DNA of 64,000 bases from OMIW01 sp044235645 (lineage in GTDB: Bacteria; Bdellovibrionota_C; UBA2361; OMIW01). Where the stretch lies: the NCBI GenBank assembly GCA_044235645.1, contig JBIIHQ010000003.1, forward strand, positions 186,001 to 250,000, given 5' to 3'. The notes under the pieces are model-generated. The model was not told the origin of the DNA, searched no databases, and saw only the letters and a list, made by a program, of their open reading frames with translations. The position numbers and the translations under genes are program-made. Each line of letters opens with the position of its first letter. Within the stretch, counting starts at the first letter, position 1. Below, one piece after another: positions 16,934 through 25,952 of this stretch.

Positions 16934-19900
16934 TTACAAACGGTACTTAATATCATTGAGATAACTAACCGCAGGCTGAGTGTTGATGTGGTGATCAAGC
17001 ACCTTGTAGGCGCGCTTATCGCCACTGAGCTTGCTCACTCGACTGTCGGGATCGTTGAGATTACCGAAAACAATCGCCTGTGTCGGGCAACTTTGCGCAC
17101 AAGCTGGTTGAATCTCTCCGTCGTTGACAAATCTTCCCTCATCTTTGGCTATATCCTTAGCCTCAACAATGCGCTGCACACAGAAGGTACATTTTTCCAT
17201 TACCCCCATCGACCGCTTCGTAACATCGGGGTTAATCTGCCACGAAAGTGGCTCTGGTACCTCAATATCGACCCAATTAAAGCGCCGGACCTTGTACGAG
17301 CAGTTGTTCGAACAGTACCGAGTCCCTACGCAACGGTTATAGACCATTGCATTCAACCCCTCCTCGTTGTGGTAGGTTGCATACACTGGACAGACCGGCT
17401 CGCATGGAGCGTTATTGCAATGCTGGCACATCATCGGGAGAAAGTTGACAGTGAACTCCTCGCCTTCACCTTGGTCTGATCCGTGCCCCTCGGTGTCGAT
17501 ATACTTCTCAATTCGAAGCCATGACATCTCCCGCCCCTTGCTGCACAACTCCTTACCAACGGTCGGGATATTGTTCTCCGCATAACAGGCGACGACACAA
17601 GCCGCGCACCCAGTACAAGCGGCAAGGTCGATAGCCATACCCCACCGATATATCGGGTGCTCTCGCTGCTCGTACATCTGTTTTGGTTCGTGATGGCCCG
17701 ACGAACCCCCATGCCCCCCCCCATGCTCAGTGTGCGACACAAGAGGGGCTCCGGCTGCTGTTAAATGGGTGGTTCGAGCAAGACCTCGACCGTGCTGAGA
17801 GTCGCTTCCTGCAAGGGTAACAAGAGTGTGACGTTCCGCTATTCGACTAACCTCAGCCCGCGCCGATACTAAGGGTACGGTGCCTCCTTTCGGTCGTCCA
17901 ATTAAATCAAATACATTGCCCTTCCCAACTGATGATGCATATCGACCGTAAGCAGTGTGGCCCTGGCCCAGAGGAATACCAGCCACGCCACGGGCTATGT
18001 GGGAGGTAATGAGGACGGGTCCGCGCAACTCTCCGAAATGGTTCCGAACCACGACGACATTACCTTGGGCTACCTTCAGGGCGGCCGCAGTATCAGGATG
18101 GAGCTCTACCCACGCATCCCACACCGCACTCGTCATTGGATCAGGCAGCTCTTGCAACCACGGGCGATTCGCTGCTCGTCCATCAAAGGTTTTTACAGAG
18201 GGGAACGGGTAGACGACCAGCTCCTCATGACTGGAGCGATGATCCCCGAAGTGCGGGAGGCCAAACGTCGTCGGAAGCGCCTCAACCCTGATGGCCTCAG
18301 CCACCGCCGGCGCTTCCTCCGCAACGTGCCCTCCTTTCGCAAGCGAATCTTGCCAGAATCGCTCCAGATCATCTCCTCTCTTCCAAGTTTCCGAGATACT
18401 GAGCCAGAAATCCTTCACATAGGCGCGAAAGGTGCCCTCTGGTCCTGCCTGAGGCAACGTAACCCCCAACATCGTGACGAGAGAGATGATGATATCTCCC
18501 ACATCTCGGGTGTCAAATATCGGGGCCATTGCTGGCTGTTGCAGCGAGTAGACCCCCGCCCTGACGGTGTGCAACCCCCAACTCTCCAACCCTGAATGAG
18601 AAGGCAGGATAATGTCAGCGAGCTGGGCTGTTTCATCGAGGTGAGTAGCCAGGCTCACGACCTTCCGCGCTTTCCGCGCGGCAGTGCGAAAACTAAGATC
18701 TCCCGGGAGGGTAAATGCCGGATTTGTCCCGTGGATCACTAGGGTCCCAACTGCCCCTTCATTCAACCGATCAACAAGAGAGACAACCCCTTCAAGCGAA
18801 GAGTCGACTCGCCTCCCCTGACCCACCAAAACTGTTTTACCGATGGCCCCTGCGACGGTATTGATGAGCGCCACAAGAACTTGTAACTCTACAGCTCTCT
18901 CGGTCGACTCTGCGGTTCCGCCAGCGAGTACCAGAGGTGCTTTTGCCCCTACCAGTTCGGCGATGAGCCTGTCAATCTTCGCCGCGGCGACCCCAGCTTC
19001 ATCCGCGACAGAGGGGACTGAGACTTCTTTGGTGATACGCGTAATATATGTCCGCAGATCTGACGAGATATGTGCTCCCGAAGCCCGCAACGTCACCTCC
19101 TTGAGCACTGCGAGGGCTATTCGGACCTCGGTCCCAGGATTTGCGCAGATCCATTGGTCCGCATTACCTCCTGTCAATGAAAGTCGCGGCTCAATATGAA
19201 ACGTCTTCGCCGGCAACTCCCGTCGTCGCCCGTTTGCCCACCCCCGAGCATACTCAACAGGACTCACCCAGGTTTCGAGAAAATCAGCTCCGAAATTGAC
19301 GATAACATCTGCCTCGCCCAGTTCAAATTGAGGAATCTCGCGAACCCCATAGACCCGTTCAGCAGCAAGGGTGAGAGCGATCGGCTGCATCGCGTCGTAT
19401 ACCGTGTGCTGGACCTTCAGTTCTCGGCTGACATCCTGCAAAAGCGCAAGGTGAGCCCCCGTAACTTCTCCGGTGAGAAATACCGACTCTGCCCCACCTT
19501 TTGCCAACTGTTCCGCAACCGTTGCGAGAGCCTCTTCCCACGATATCGGTGCGAACTGCCCAACTCCATACTTCTCCCCGGTTCTCTTGAGGGGCTGCCT
19601 AATACGGTCCGGGTCGTATAGAGATTGTAATGACGACTGACCAAGGGCGCATAAGCCCCCAGCATTTATGGGGTGATCCTTCGCTCCTTCTATTTTGATC
19701 GCGCGACCATCGACGGTTTTTACCGATATTCCGCACCCTGCCGAGCACTCTGTACAGGTAGATGAGTACCAAACGGGTACCCCTGGGATCTGCCCGCCCT
19801 CACTTTTGACCCGTGGCTTCAGGAGCTGGCTTTTATCGTCGGCACACCCAGCGAGAGCTGCGCCGGCCGAGGTTGCTCCGATAATTTGGAGGAACCGACG

Positions 19901-20035
19901 CCGAGAGACGCCACCCTTGGTTGAGGGGGCTTCTTCATCCGATCCTGGCTCAACTCTTCCGATTTTGTCTGTGCTGGAGGTGACTGACGGCAAATCCCTA
20001 TCCATCACCCCGATTGGCGTCTCCGAATCACTCAT
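16934..20035 (-). CDS. actB: Alternative complex III subunit ActB (molybdopterin-like plus iron-sulfur fusion)
   Basis: The protein is 1033 residues. A twin-arginine motif (SRRRFLQ, near residue 46) is followed by a LAGC lipobox-like site, so it is exported folded and probably anchored. A CxxCxxxC cluster (CTECSAGC) lies near residue 94; a long molybdopterin-oxidoreductase-like domain follows, which in this family lacks molybdenum. From about residue 790 there is a four-cluster ferredoxin-like domain (CTGCAACVVAC, CQHCNNAPCEPVC, CVGTRYCSNNC, CTFCVQR, CAQSCP). The linker is His/Gly-rich. This subunit carries electrons from quinol to the hemes. Confidence 0.95.
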   Translation of the reverse strand: MSDSETPIGVMDRDLPSVTSSTDKIGRVEPGSDEEAPSTKGGVSRRRFLQIIGATSAGAALAGCADDKSQLLKPRVKSEGGQIPGVPVWYSSTCTECSAGCGISVKTVDGRAIKIEGAKDHPINAGGLCALGQSSLQSLYDPDRIRQPLKRTGEKYGVGQFAPISWEEALATVAEQLAKGGAESVFLTGEVTGAHLALLQDVSRELKVQHTVYDAMQPIALTLAAERVYGVREIPQFELGEADVIVNFGADFLETWVSPVEYARGWANGRRRELPAKTFHIEPRLSLTGGNADQWICANPGTEVRIALAVLKEVTLRASGAHISSDLRTYITRITKEVSVPSVADEAGVAAAKIDRLIAELVGAKAPLVLAGGTAESTERAVELQVLVALINTVAGAIGKTVLVGQGRRVDSSLEGVVSLVDRLNEGAVGTLVIHGTNPAFTLPGDLSFRTAARKARKVVSLATHLDETAQLADIILPSHSGLESWGLHTVRAGVYSLQQPAMAPIFDTRDVGDIIISLVTMLGVTLPQAGPEGTFRAYVKDFWLSISETWKRGDDLERFWQDSLAKGGHVAEEAPAVAEAIRVEALPTTFGLPHFGDHRSSHEELVVYPFPSVKTFDGRAANRPWLQELPDPMTSAVWDAWVELHPDTAAALKVAQGNVVVVRNHFGELRGPVLITSHIARGVAGIPLGQGHTAYGRYASSVGKGNVFDLIGRPKGGTVPLVSARAEVSRIAERHTLVTLAGSDSQHGRGLARTTHLTAAGAPLVSHTEHGGGHGGSSGHHEPKQMYEQREHPIYRWGMAIDLAACTGCAACVVACYAENNIPTVGKELCSKGREMSWLRIEKYIDTEGHGSDQGEGEEFTVNFLPMMCQHCNNAPCEPVCPVYATYHNEEGLNAMVYNRCVGTRYCSNNCSYKVRRFNWVDIEVPEPLSWQINPDVTKRSMGVMEKCTFCVQRIVEAKDIAKDEGRFVNDGEIQPACAQSCPTQAIVFGNLNDPDSRVSKLSGDKRAYKVLDHHINTQPAVSYLNDIKYRL

Positions 20036-20134
20036 GAAAGCCCCGCACCTCTTTTTTGGTAATTACGTTTCTGGAGATCGATTTCACAAATCGGATGAAT
20101 CATAGCCACCGAATTTGCTCATTTGACCCTCGCG

Positions 20135-20875
20135 CTAGTGATGACACGTCGCGCAATCAATACTGGTCCCTCGCTGTCGATGACAATCTATACACCACCC
20201 CATCTTCATCGAGGAGACCCGCTCGACCACCGGCATCTCCCCCACCTGACCATGACACTCGTGACAGGTGACCCCTCCTTTGACATGTCGCTTGTGATTG
20301 AAGCGGAGATAATCAGGCATTACGTGAACCTTCTTCCACGGGATCGGCTCTCCCTTCGCCCAGTATTGCTTCAACTTTTCGATTTCGGCATTAGCGGCTG
20401 GATCGGCACTACCCACCATCTTGTGACACCCCATACAGAGTTCAACATCGGGAATCGCCGCATAGGGGGATTTCGATATGTTCCAGTGACAGTACTGGCA
20501 CTCCATCTTGTTCCCCTGAACATGCACGATGTGACTGAAATTTATTGGCTGCTCGGGTCGATGCCCCCGAGCTCGCTGAGCCGGACCAAAATAGCGGAAG
20601 TGATCTATGATGTGGAGATCCCACAGCGCGGCCTGACCGTCGTTGAATACGCCGGCGCGAATGCCCTGTGCTGGATACCCTGGGAGGCTTTCTTCAGGAA
20701 TACCCCAGCTCGCCGGTGGTTGGCTATCTGCCGCGTCTGAACCTCCTGCTTGCTGAGATTGCGCAATGGCTCTATCGCCACCTAGCAACAATTGCCCGTC
20801 ATCAACGAGAACGCCGAAGGTACCGACAAAGAACCAGACAGCAATGATGGAGAGATATCGATAGGATCGTTTCAT
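20135..20875 (-). CDS. actA: Alternative complex III subunit ActA (penta-heme cytochrome c)
   Basis: The protein is 246 residues with an N-terminal signal-anchor (hydrophobic from about residue 8 to 25) and five CxxCH motifs (CQYCH, CMGCH, CHECH, CIDCH, CATCH), matching the five-heme ActA known from alternative complex III. It is the first gene of the operon and its product is a membrane-attached periplasmic cytochrome. No strong ribosome-binding site is visible before the ATG at 20875; a structured leader lies just upstream. Confidence 0.95.
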   Translation of the reverse strand: MKRSYRYLSIIAVWFFVGTFGVLVDDGQLLLGGDRAIAQSQQAGGSDAADSQPPASWGIPEESLPGYPAQGIRAGVFNDGQAALWDLHIIDHFRYFGPAQRARGHRPEQPINFSHIVHVQGNKMECQYCHWNISKSPYAAIPDVELCMGCHKMVGSADPAANAEIEKLKQYWAKGEPIPWKKVHVMPDYLRFNHKRHVKGGVTCHECHGQVGEMPVVERVSSMKMGWCIDCHRQRGTSIDCATCHH

Positions 20876-20886
20876 AAATTTAGCAC

Positions 20887-20940
20887 CGCGCTCTCAGCGC
20901 ACATTCAGACGAGCGCGCCTTTAGTCGGTAAGCTACCGAC
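20887..20940 (-). promoter_or_regulatory. Two hairpins in the act operon leader
   Basis: CGCGCTC (20887-20893) pairs with GAGCGCG (20911-20917), and GTCGGTA (20924-20930) pairs with TACCGAC (20934-20940) around a 3-base loop. They sit 12-65 bases upstream of actA. The whole non-coding gap to the next gene is 475 bases (20876-21350); apart from these stems I see no gene or family motif in it. It must hold the act promoter and, on the other strand, that of the deaminase gene. Confidence 0.4.
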
Positions 20941-21350
20941 AAGCGACGACATCTTACGGAGCTTCCCCAACGACCAGCTCCTAGCGGCAATAGCCAAAAC
21001 ACCCTCATCCTTAGGGAGCGAGCCACCGAGGGCTGGCCCAGACATCAAATCTCCTCACCGGATACTTGTCTCACCGCGACAAAAAAATGCGGAAGAATTG
21101 ATACCCGACATCCCAAAAAATCGCAAGTCGAGCGAGTAAAACAGGTTGGGGCTGGGAAGGCTCGATTTCTATCGCTTCTCCTCAACATCCCGCACCATGG
21201 TTACTCTTCTTGGGAATTATTGAAACCCCTGATATCATACCGCGGCGCATCGCACGTCGGAGTGCATCAAAAAACTGGGAGACACCTTTCTAAAATACCT
21301 CTATCCTTGAGGGATTCGACGCATGTCCCCCCCGCCGCAGAGGAATTCCT

Positions 21351-22355
21351 ATGTCCCCAGACCAAGCAATCCTTCCCGAAGAGCTCCACGACCTGTGCGA
21401 TCTTCACATGCATCTCGGTTCTGCGGCAACTGCGCACACCCTTTGGGAGATAGCGCACGATCAGGGTATCGCTCTCAAGGAGAAGGACTATTGGCGATTT
21501 GTTGATACAATCGAAATGGTCCATCAAGATACTTACGAGGCGTATCTAAAAAGGTTCGACTACACGGAAAAAATTCAGTCTTCGCCAATGGCGGTTGAAC
21601 GGTGCGTGTATGAGGGCTTTTCTCTATCGTATCGGAAAGCTAACATCCGACTTCTCGAGCTGAGATTCAATCCCGTTAACCGTAACAGTGAGGGATTTTA
21701 TGATCTCGATAAGCTCATATTCAGCGCCATCGTCGGGATGAAAAAAGCAACCCTAATCTACCCGATCCAGGGAGGTCTCATTCTCTGCATGGACCGAAGA
21801 CTTTCTCCTGAGTTAAACCTTATCATCGCGGAGAAAGCGGCTCGATTCTCGCGTGATGGTATCGTCGGTATTGATGTTGCTGGTCCTCTTGTCTCCTCGT
21901 TCTCATGGGCTCAGATAAAAGAGCCCGTTCGTATCGCAAGAAAGAATAAACTCGGAGTTACGATTCATACGGGTGAGGTAACTCCCCCGGAAGAAGTTTG
22001 GGAGGTGATAGAAACACTCCAACCGGATCGCATCGGACATGGGGTAAAATCAGTTAAAGACAAAAGTCTTCTTGACGAGCTAGCAAGGCGAAACATCTGT
22101 CTTGAACTTTGCCCCACGAGCAATTTACGAACGAAGGAATGCATCAAAGATTGGGACGAGATGAGACAGGTGATACACACTTTCCGAGATCACGGGGTGC
22201 GATTTACGATAAACTCAGATAATCCCGTTTTTCTCCAGACGAACGCTCTTCGAGAAAATCAGCAGCTTATCGCGCAAGGGATTCTGACGCGCGATGAGGT
22301 AATAGCCTGCTCTCGACAGGCCGTTCGGGAAAGCTTTATACGGGGCAACCGTTAA
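21351..22355 (+). CDS. Adenosine-deaminase-family amidohydrolase
   Basis: The protein is 334 residues. The metal-binding HxH appears as DLHMHLGSA near residue 18, the catalytic glutamate in HTGEV near 204-208, then RIGHG near 225 and the aspartate in SDNP near 291. These are the family active-site positions, so an intact deaminase is likely; SDNP replaces the common SDDP. It could be adenosine deaminase, an adenosine-deaminase-like AMP-nucleoside deaminase, or another purine deaminase; the sequence does not decide. The protein is cytoplasmic. It lies divergent from the act operon and convergent with the PP2C gene (8-base gap). Confidence 0.85.
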   Translation: MSPDQAILPEELHDLCDLHMHLGSAATAHTLWEIAHDQGIALKEKDYWRFVDTIEMVHQDTYEAYLKRFDYTEKIQSSPMAVERCVYEGFSLSYRKANIRLLELRFNPVNRNSEGFYDLDKLIFSAIVGMKKATLIYPIQGGLILCMDRRLSPELNLIIAEKAARFSRDGIVGIDVAGPLVSSFSWAQIKEPVRIARKNKLGVTIHTGEVTPPEEVWEVIETLQPDRIGHGVKSVKDKSLLDELARRNICLELCPTSNLRTKECIKDWDEMRQVIHTFRDHGVRFTINSDNPVFLQTNALRENQQLIAQGILTRDEVIACSRQAVRESFIRGNR

Positions 22356-22363
22356 TGATTCAG

Positions 22364-23647
22364 TTACTCGACCAACCGCATGGCTGGTGCCGATGGATTT
22401 TTCTTGAAATCTACCGGCACTACCTTCCTGACACCGACTGCCCCACTCGTCGACTCTACCCCATCAAATAACAGTCTATTCATCGCCAGAAGCTGCTCGC
22501 AGAGCTGCTCCGCAAGGGCTCGATAAAACTTACTGCCGATGACTGGGTCTCTTTCCACTAGTGCTTGAAATGCCTCATAGGACAACTCAAAAAGGGTCGA
22601 ATCAGTGATGGCCCGAACATCGGTCGAGCGAGATTGGTCCGAGAGCGTCGCCAATTCGCCAAAGTGACTCCCCTTGGTAAACTCAGCCACCCCTTTCCCT
22701 TCAATCTCGGCTCTGAGCAGGCCATCCAGAATGATATAAATCTCCCGGCCAGCAGTACCCCGCCGGATAACAACCTCATCCGCGCTCACAGACCTCACCC
22801 TCATGTGCTCGATTACCAAAGCTAACTGGGAAAAATCGAGCTCCTCGAACAGAGCCATCTCCGAGAGGATTTCGTAGGTAAGCACGACCTCCGCCTCTCG
22901 TTGCTTGCAATCACACGCCTTAACAAGAACCTCCACGGCCGTCATGTCGTCGTCGGACCCCCCCCGCGATGCCTCATCAACGAGAAGTCGAGCCAAATCG
23001 ACTTGGTCTCCATTGATGGCCCGCGTTTCGGCGTCAAGAGCGATCCGGAGGCCCTCTAAACCCGGTTGAACACCGTCAGAGCACAAAATGATCCGATCAC
23101 CCTCGACAAGGTCCACCCGCAACGTATCAACGACCACCACTGGCTGACTCCCCAATGCCCGGGTGAGCACGTGAGCGTACGGGCTAAGGGATGCTGCCTC
23201 TGGAGAAAGAACTCCGTGTTCGACAAGCTCACCGATCACCGTATGATCACGCGTCAGCTGGTGGATCTGTCCATCACGAATCAGGTAAGCCCGCGAATCA
23301 CCCACATGGCCAATCCACAGCGAACTGTCACGGACTAGTATCGCTGTCGCCGTCGTTCCCAGCCCTCGCGCAGCGGGGTGACTGACGCCATAGTCATAAA
23401 TTATCCGACACGCCTCCAGGAGCGCGCTTTCGAGTATAGGTCGCGATAGGTCGCGAGCACTGTCCTCTTCCGCAACAATTCGACGTATCACCTCGCACGC
23501 CAAAGACGAAGCCACCTCGCCGGCAGCGTGCGCTCCCATCCCATCGCATACGACATAGAGTCCTAAGACATCATCGACGACACAACTATCTTCACTCACG
23601 AGTCGACCGGGACCAGCCCGAGAGTTTACGTATGCGTAGGTCTTCAC
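22364..23647 (-). CDS. PP2C-family Ser/Thr phosphatase fused to a cyclic-nucleotide-binding domain
   Basis: The protein is 427 residues from a GTG start with GGAG 8 bases upstream. Residues ~1-240 are a PP2C phosphatase: VCDGMGAHAAGE, GTTATAILV, VGDSRAYLI and the metal aspartates in SDDDMTA. Residues ~265-385 are a cNMP-binding domain (Crp-like), with the phosphate-binding cassette region GELATLSDQSRSTDVRA. This architecture suggests a phosphatase regulated by cAMP, c-di-GMP or a related ligand. No transmembrane segment. The degenerate kinase-like protein at 55898-58306 is a possible counterpart, but that is inference. No operon partner on this strand. Confidence 0.9.
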   Translation of the reverse strand: MKTYAYVNSRAGPGRLVSEDSCVVDDVLGLYVVCDGMGAHAAGEVASSLACEVIRRIVAEEDSARDLSRPILESALLEACRIIYDYGVSHPAARGLGTTATAILVRDSSLWIGHVGDSRAYLIRDGQIHQLTRDHTVIGELVEHGVLSPEAASLSPYAHVLTRALGSQPVVVVDTLRVDLVEGDRIILCSDGVQPGLEGLRIALDAETRAINGDQVDLARLLVDEASRGGSDDDMTAVEVLVKACDCKQREAEVVLTYEILSEMALFEELDFSQLALVIEHMRVRSVSADEVVIRRGTAGREIYIILDGLLRAEIEGKGVAEFTKGSHFGELATLSDQSRSTDVRAITDSTLFELSYEAFQALVERDPVIGSKFYRALAEQLCEQLLAMNRLLFDGVESTSGAVGVRKVVPVDFKKNPSAPAMRLVE

Positions 23648-23916
23648 TCACATCTCCAAGAGACTTTTCTCGTATGCTCCTACCGTCCACGACAGATAAC
23701 CGTCGAAGAGCCAATCAAACAGTGTAACGGCATCACAGGAGCTCAACTTAAGAGGAAAAAGCGTTCCTCCCCCCTAAAATCCTCGGGAGGGCTGAAGGGA
23801 TATTGCCTGATTCCTCCGCAGGATCGATAACAGGGGGCCGAGACGGCGGGCCAACCATCTTCTCCCTCCTCCATCGAGCAGCTATTCTGAATTCTCTGCG
23901 CTTTTTACCTCAACCC

Positions 23917-25875
23917 ATGAAAGCACTTCCATCATCCTCGACAGTCATCTGGTCCCCCTCACCCGAGCGATCGGGGAACAGGAGTCAGCTTCGAGATCTG
24001 ATGACTCGGGCCATACCCCTCGGATTTTCCGGCAAATCGGTCCAATCATTCTACGCCTGGTCGGTCGACTATCCCGAACTCTTTTGGCCCCTCGTCTGGG
24101 GGTCAGTCAATATTATCGCCTCAACCCCCGCTGATGCCCCTTTTCGACGAGGAGAGCATTTTGGCGATATCTCGTGGTTTCCTGGGGCTCGCCTCAACAT
24201 GGCGGAAAACCTCCTCCGATATCGTGACGAGCAGGAGGCGATAATCGCCTACAAAGAGAATGGGGAACGCTCTTCCCTTACCTATCGAGAGCTTTTTGTT
24301 GAAACAGGTCGGGTTGCGGCAGGTCTTGCCGCTCTCGGAATCAAAGAAGGCGACACGGTTGCTGCATTGATGCCGAATATCCCGGAAGCGGTCATTTTTA
24401 TGCTTGCCGCCGCTTCACTAGGGGCCATTTTTTGCTCGGCTTCCCCTGATTTTGGCGCTTCCGGCGTTATCGAGCGGTTTGGACAGATAGCCCCCCGCGT
24501 ACTGCTGACTGTCAATGGATACTGGTTTAAGGGTAAGGCAATCAATATTATCCCACGGGTTCGCGAGATCGCTTCGGCCATCCCTTCAATTGAAGTAATT
24601 CTCGTCGTGCCGAATCTTCCCCAATCCCCTGATGAATCATCGCCTGGGATTCCATTCTCAACATTTGGCTCGCCGGCGAACCCAACCTTTGCTCAGCTTC
24701 CTTTTGATGCACCTCTCTATATCCTTTTTTCTTCCGGCACAACGGGAAAACCAAAATGCATCGTCCATCGTGCAGGTGGTGTTCTTCTCGAACATCTCAA
24801 GGAACACATGATTCACGGCGACCTGCGGCGAGATGACACCATTTTCTATCAGACTACCTGTGGCTGGATGATGTGGAATTGGCTCATATCCGCCCTCGCT
24901 ATCGGGTCGCGAATTATCCTCTTCGACGGCTCCCCCCTGGCCGACAATGGGCTTATCCTTTTCCAGATCGCAGAACAGGAGCGAATAACCGTATTCGGCA
25001 CAAATGCTAAGTTTCTCAGCCTCCTTCACGCTCTGAATGTCTCACCGAACCTCTCATGCGATCTCTCCTCGATTCGCACAATCCTTTCAACCGGTTCACC
25101 ACTCCTTCCAGAACAATATGATTTCGTCAGAGACAACCTCTCAACTACCGCCCAGATCTCCTCTATCAGTGGCGGCACCGACATTATTGGATGTTTTGCA
25201 CTCGGCTGTCCTGATCTCCCGGTACATCGGGGGGAGCTTCAGTTGCGAAGCCTCGGTCTTGCCGTCGAGGTATGGAATGATAAGGGAAAACCAGTTGTCG
25301 GTGAGCGGGGCGAGCTGGTCTGCACTAAGCCTTTCCCGACCGTTCCTCTCGGATTTTGGGGCGATTCCGACCGAAGCCGGTTCTCCGCGGCTTACTTCTC
25401 CCGATTCCCCGGGGTCTGGCATCACGGTGATTACGTCGAGCTTACCCCCTCTGGTGGGATGATCTTCTATGGCCGATCGGATACCGTCCTCAATCCAGGG
25501 GGAGTTCGAATCGGCACCGCCGAGATATACCGCGAAATCGAGCGAATTCCCTGGATACTCGATAGTGTAGCCGTCGGGCAACGGTGGCTCGGGGATGAGC
25601 GGATCGTTCTGTTTATTGTCATCCCCCCCGATGCTCAGCTGACTGCTGAGGCGATACGGGAAATTCAAGGCACGATCCGTAAAAATGCGTCGCCGTTTCA
25701 CGTTCCCAAAAAGATAATCGCGGTGCCAGATATCCCCCGCACCCGAAGCGGAAAGATCGTTGAACTTGCCATAAAGCAGACGATCCATGACGAACCGGTA
25801 CAGAACCGAGAATCGCTTGCTAACCCGGATGCTCTCGATTATTTCACGGATTTGAAAGAACTTGAAACTGATTAG
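23917..25875 (+). CDS. aacS: Acetoacetyl-CoA synthetase
   Basis: The start at 23917 (ATG) gives 652 residues, the usual length, with the first conserved tryptophan placed as in homologues. A TTG at 23803, with a purine-rich site just before it, would add 38 residues and remains an alternative. The AMP-forming core is visible: SSGTTGKPKCIVH (A3) near residue 273, a Thr/Gly-rich motif in the middle, and the C-terminal TRSGKIVE lysine. The early FYAWSVDYPELFW and WFPGARLNMAENLL segments are typical of acetoacetyl-CoA synthetase rather than acetyl-CoA synthetase. It activates acetoacetate for ketone-body or PHB metabolism. Confidence 0.9.
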   Translation: MKALPSSSTVIWSPSPERSGNRSQLRDLMTRAIPLGFSGKSVQSFYAWSVDYPELFWPLVWGSVNIIASTPADAPFRRGEHFGDISWFPGARLNMAENLLRYRDEQEAIIAYKENGERSSLTYRELFVETGRVAAGLAALGIKEGDTVAALMPNIPEAVIFMLAAASLGAIFCSASPDFGASGVIERFGQIAPRVLLTVNGYWFKGKAINIIPRVREIASAIPSIEVILVVPNLPQSPDESSPGIPFSTFGSPANPTFAQLPFDAPLYILFSSGTTGKPKCIVHRAGGVLLEHLKEHMIHGDLRRDDTIFYQTTCGWMMWNWLISALAIGSRIILFDGSPLADNGLILFQIAEQERITVFGTNAKFLSLLHALNVSPNLSCDLSSIRTILSTGSPLLPEQYDFVRDNLSTTAQISSISGGTDIIGCFALGCPDLPVHRGELQLRSLGLAVEVWNDKGKPVVGERGELVCTKPFPTVPLGFWGDSDRSRFSAAYFSRFPGVWHHGDYVELTPSGGMIFYGRSDTVLNPGGVRIGTAEIYREIERIPWILDSVAVGQRWLGDERIVLFIVIPPDAQLTAEAIREIQGTIRKNASPFHVPKKIIAVPDIPRTRSGKIVELAIKQTIHDEPVQNRESLANPDALDYFTDLKELETD

Positions 25876-25952
25876 TCTGGATCGAGCCTCACGATCTTCA
25901 TCTCGATTGATCGCTATTTCAAGATGAGCGGATTGCCAGCGAAGGCCTCTCA

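Noticed and set aside
15571..16950. Long plus-strand open frame (459 codons) across actC
   Set aside because: It lies antisense to a well-supported NrfD-like gene and its translation is charged, Pro/Asn/Arg-rich and lacks any domain pattern: a shadow frame.
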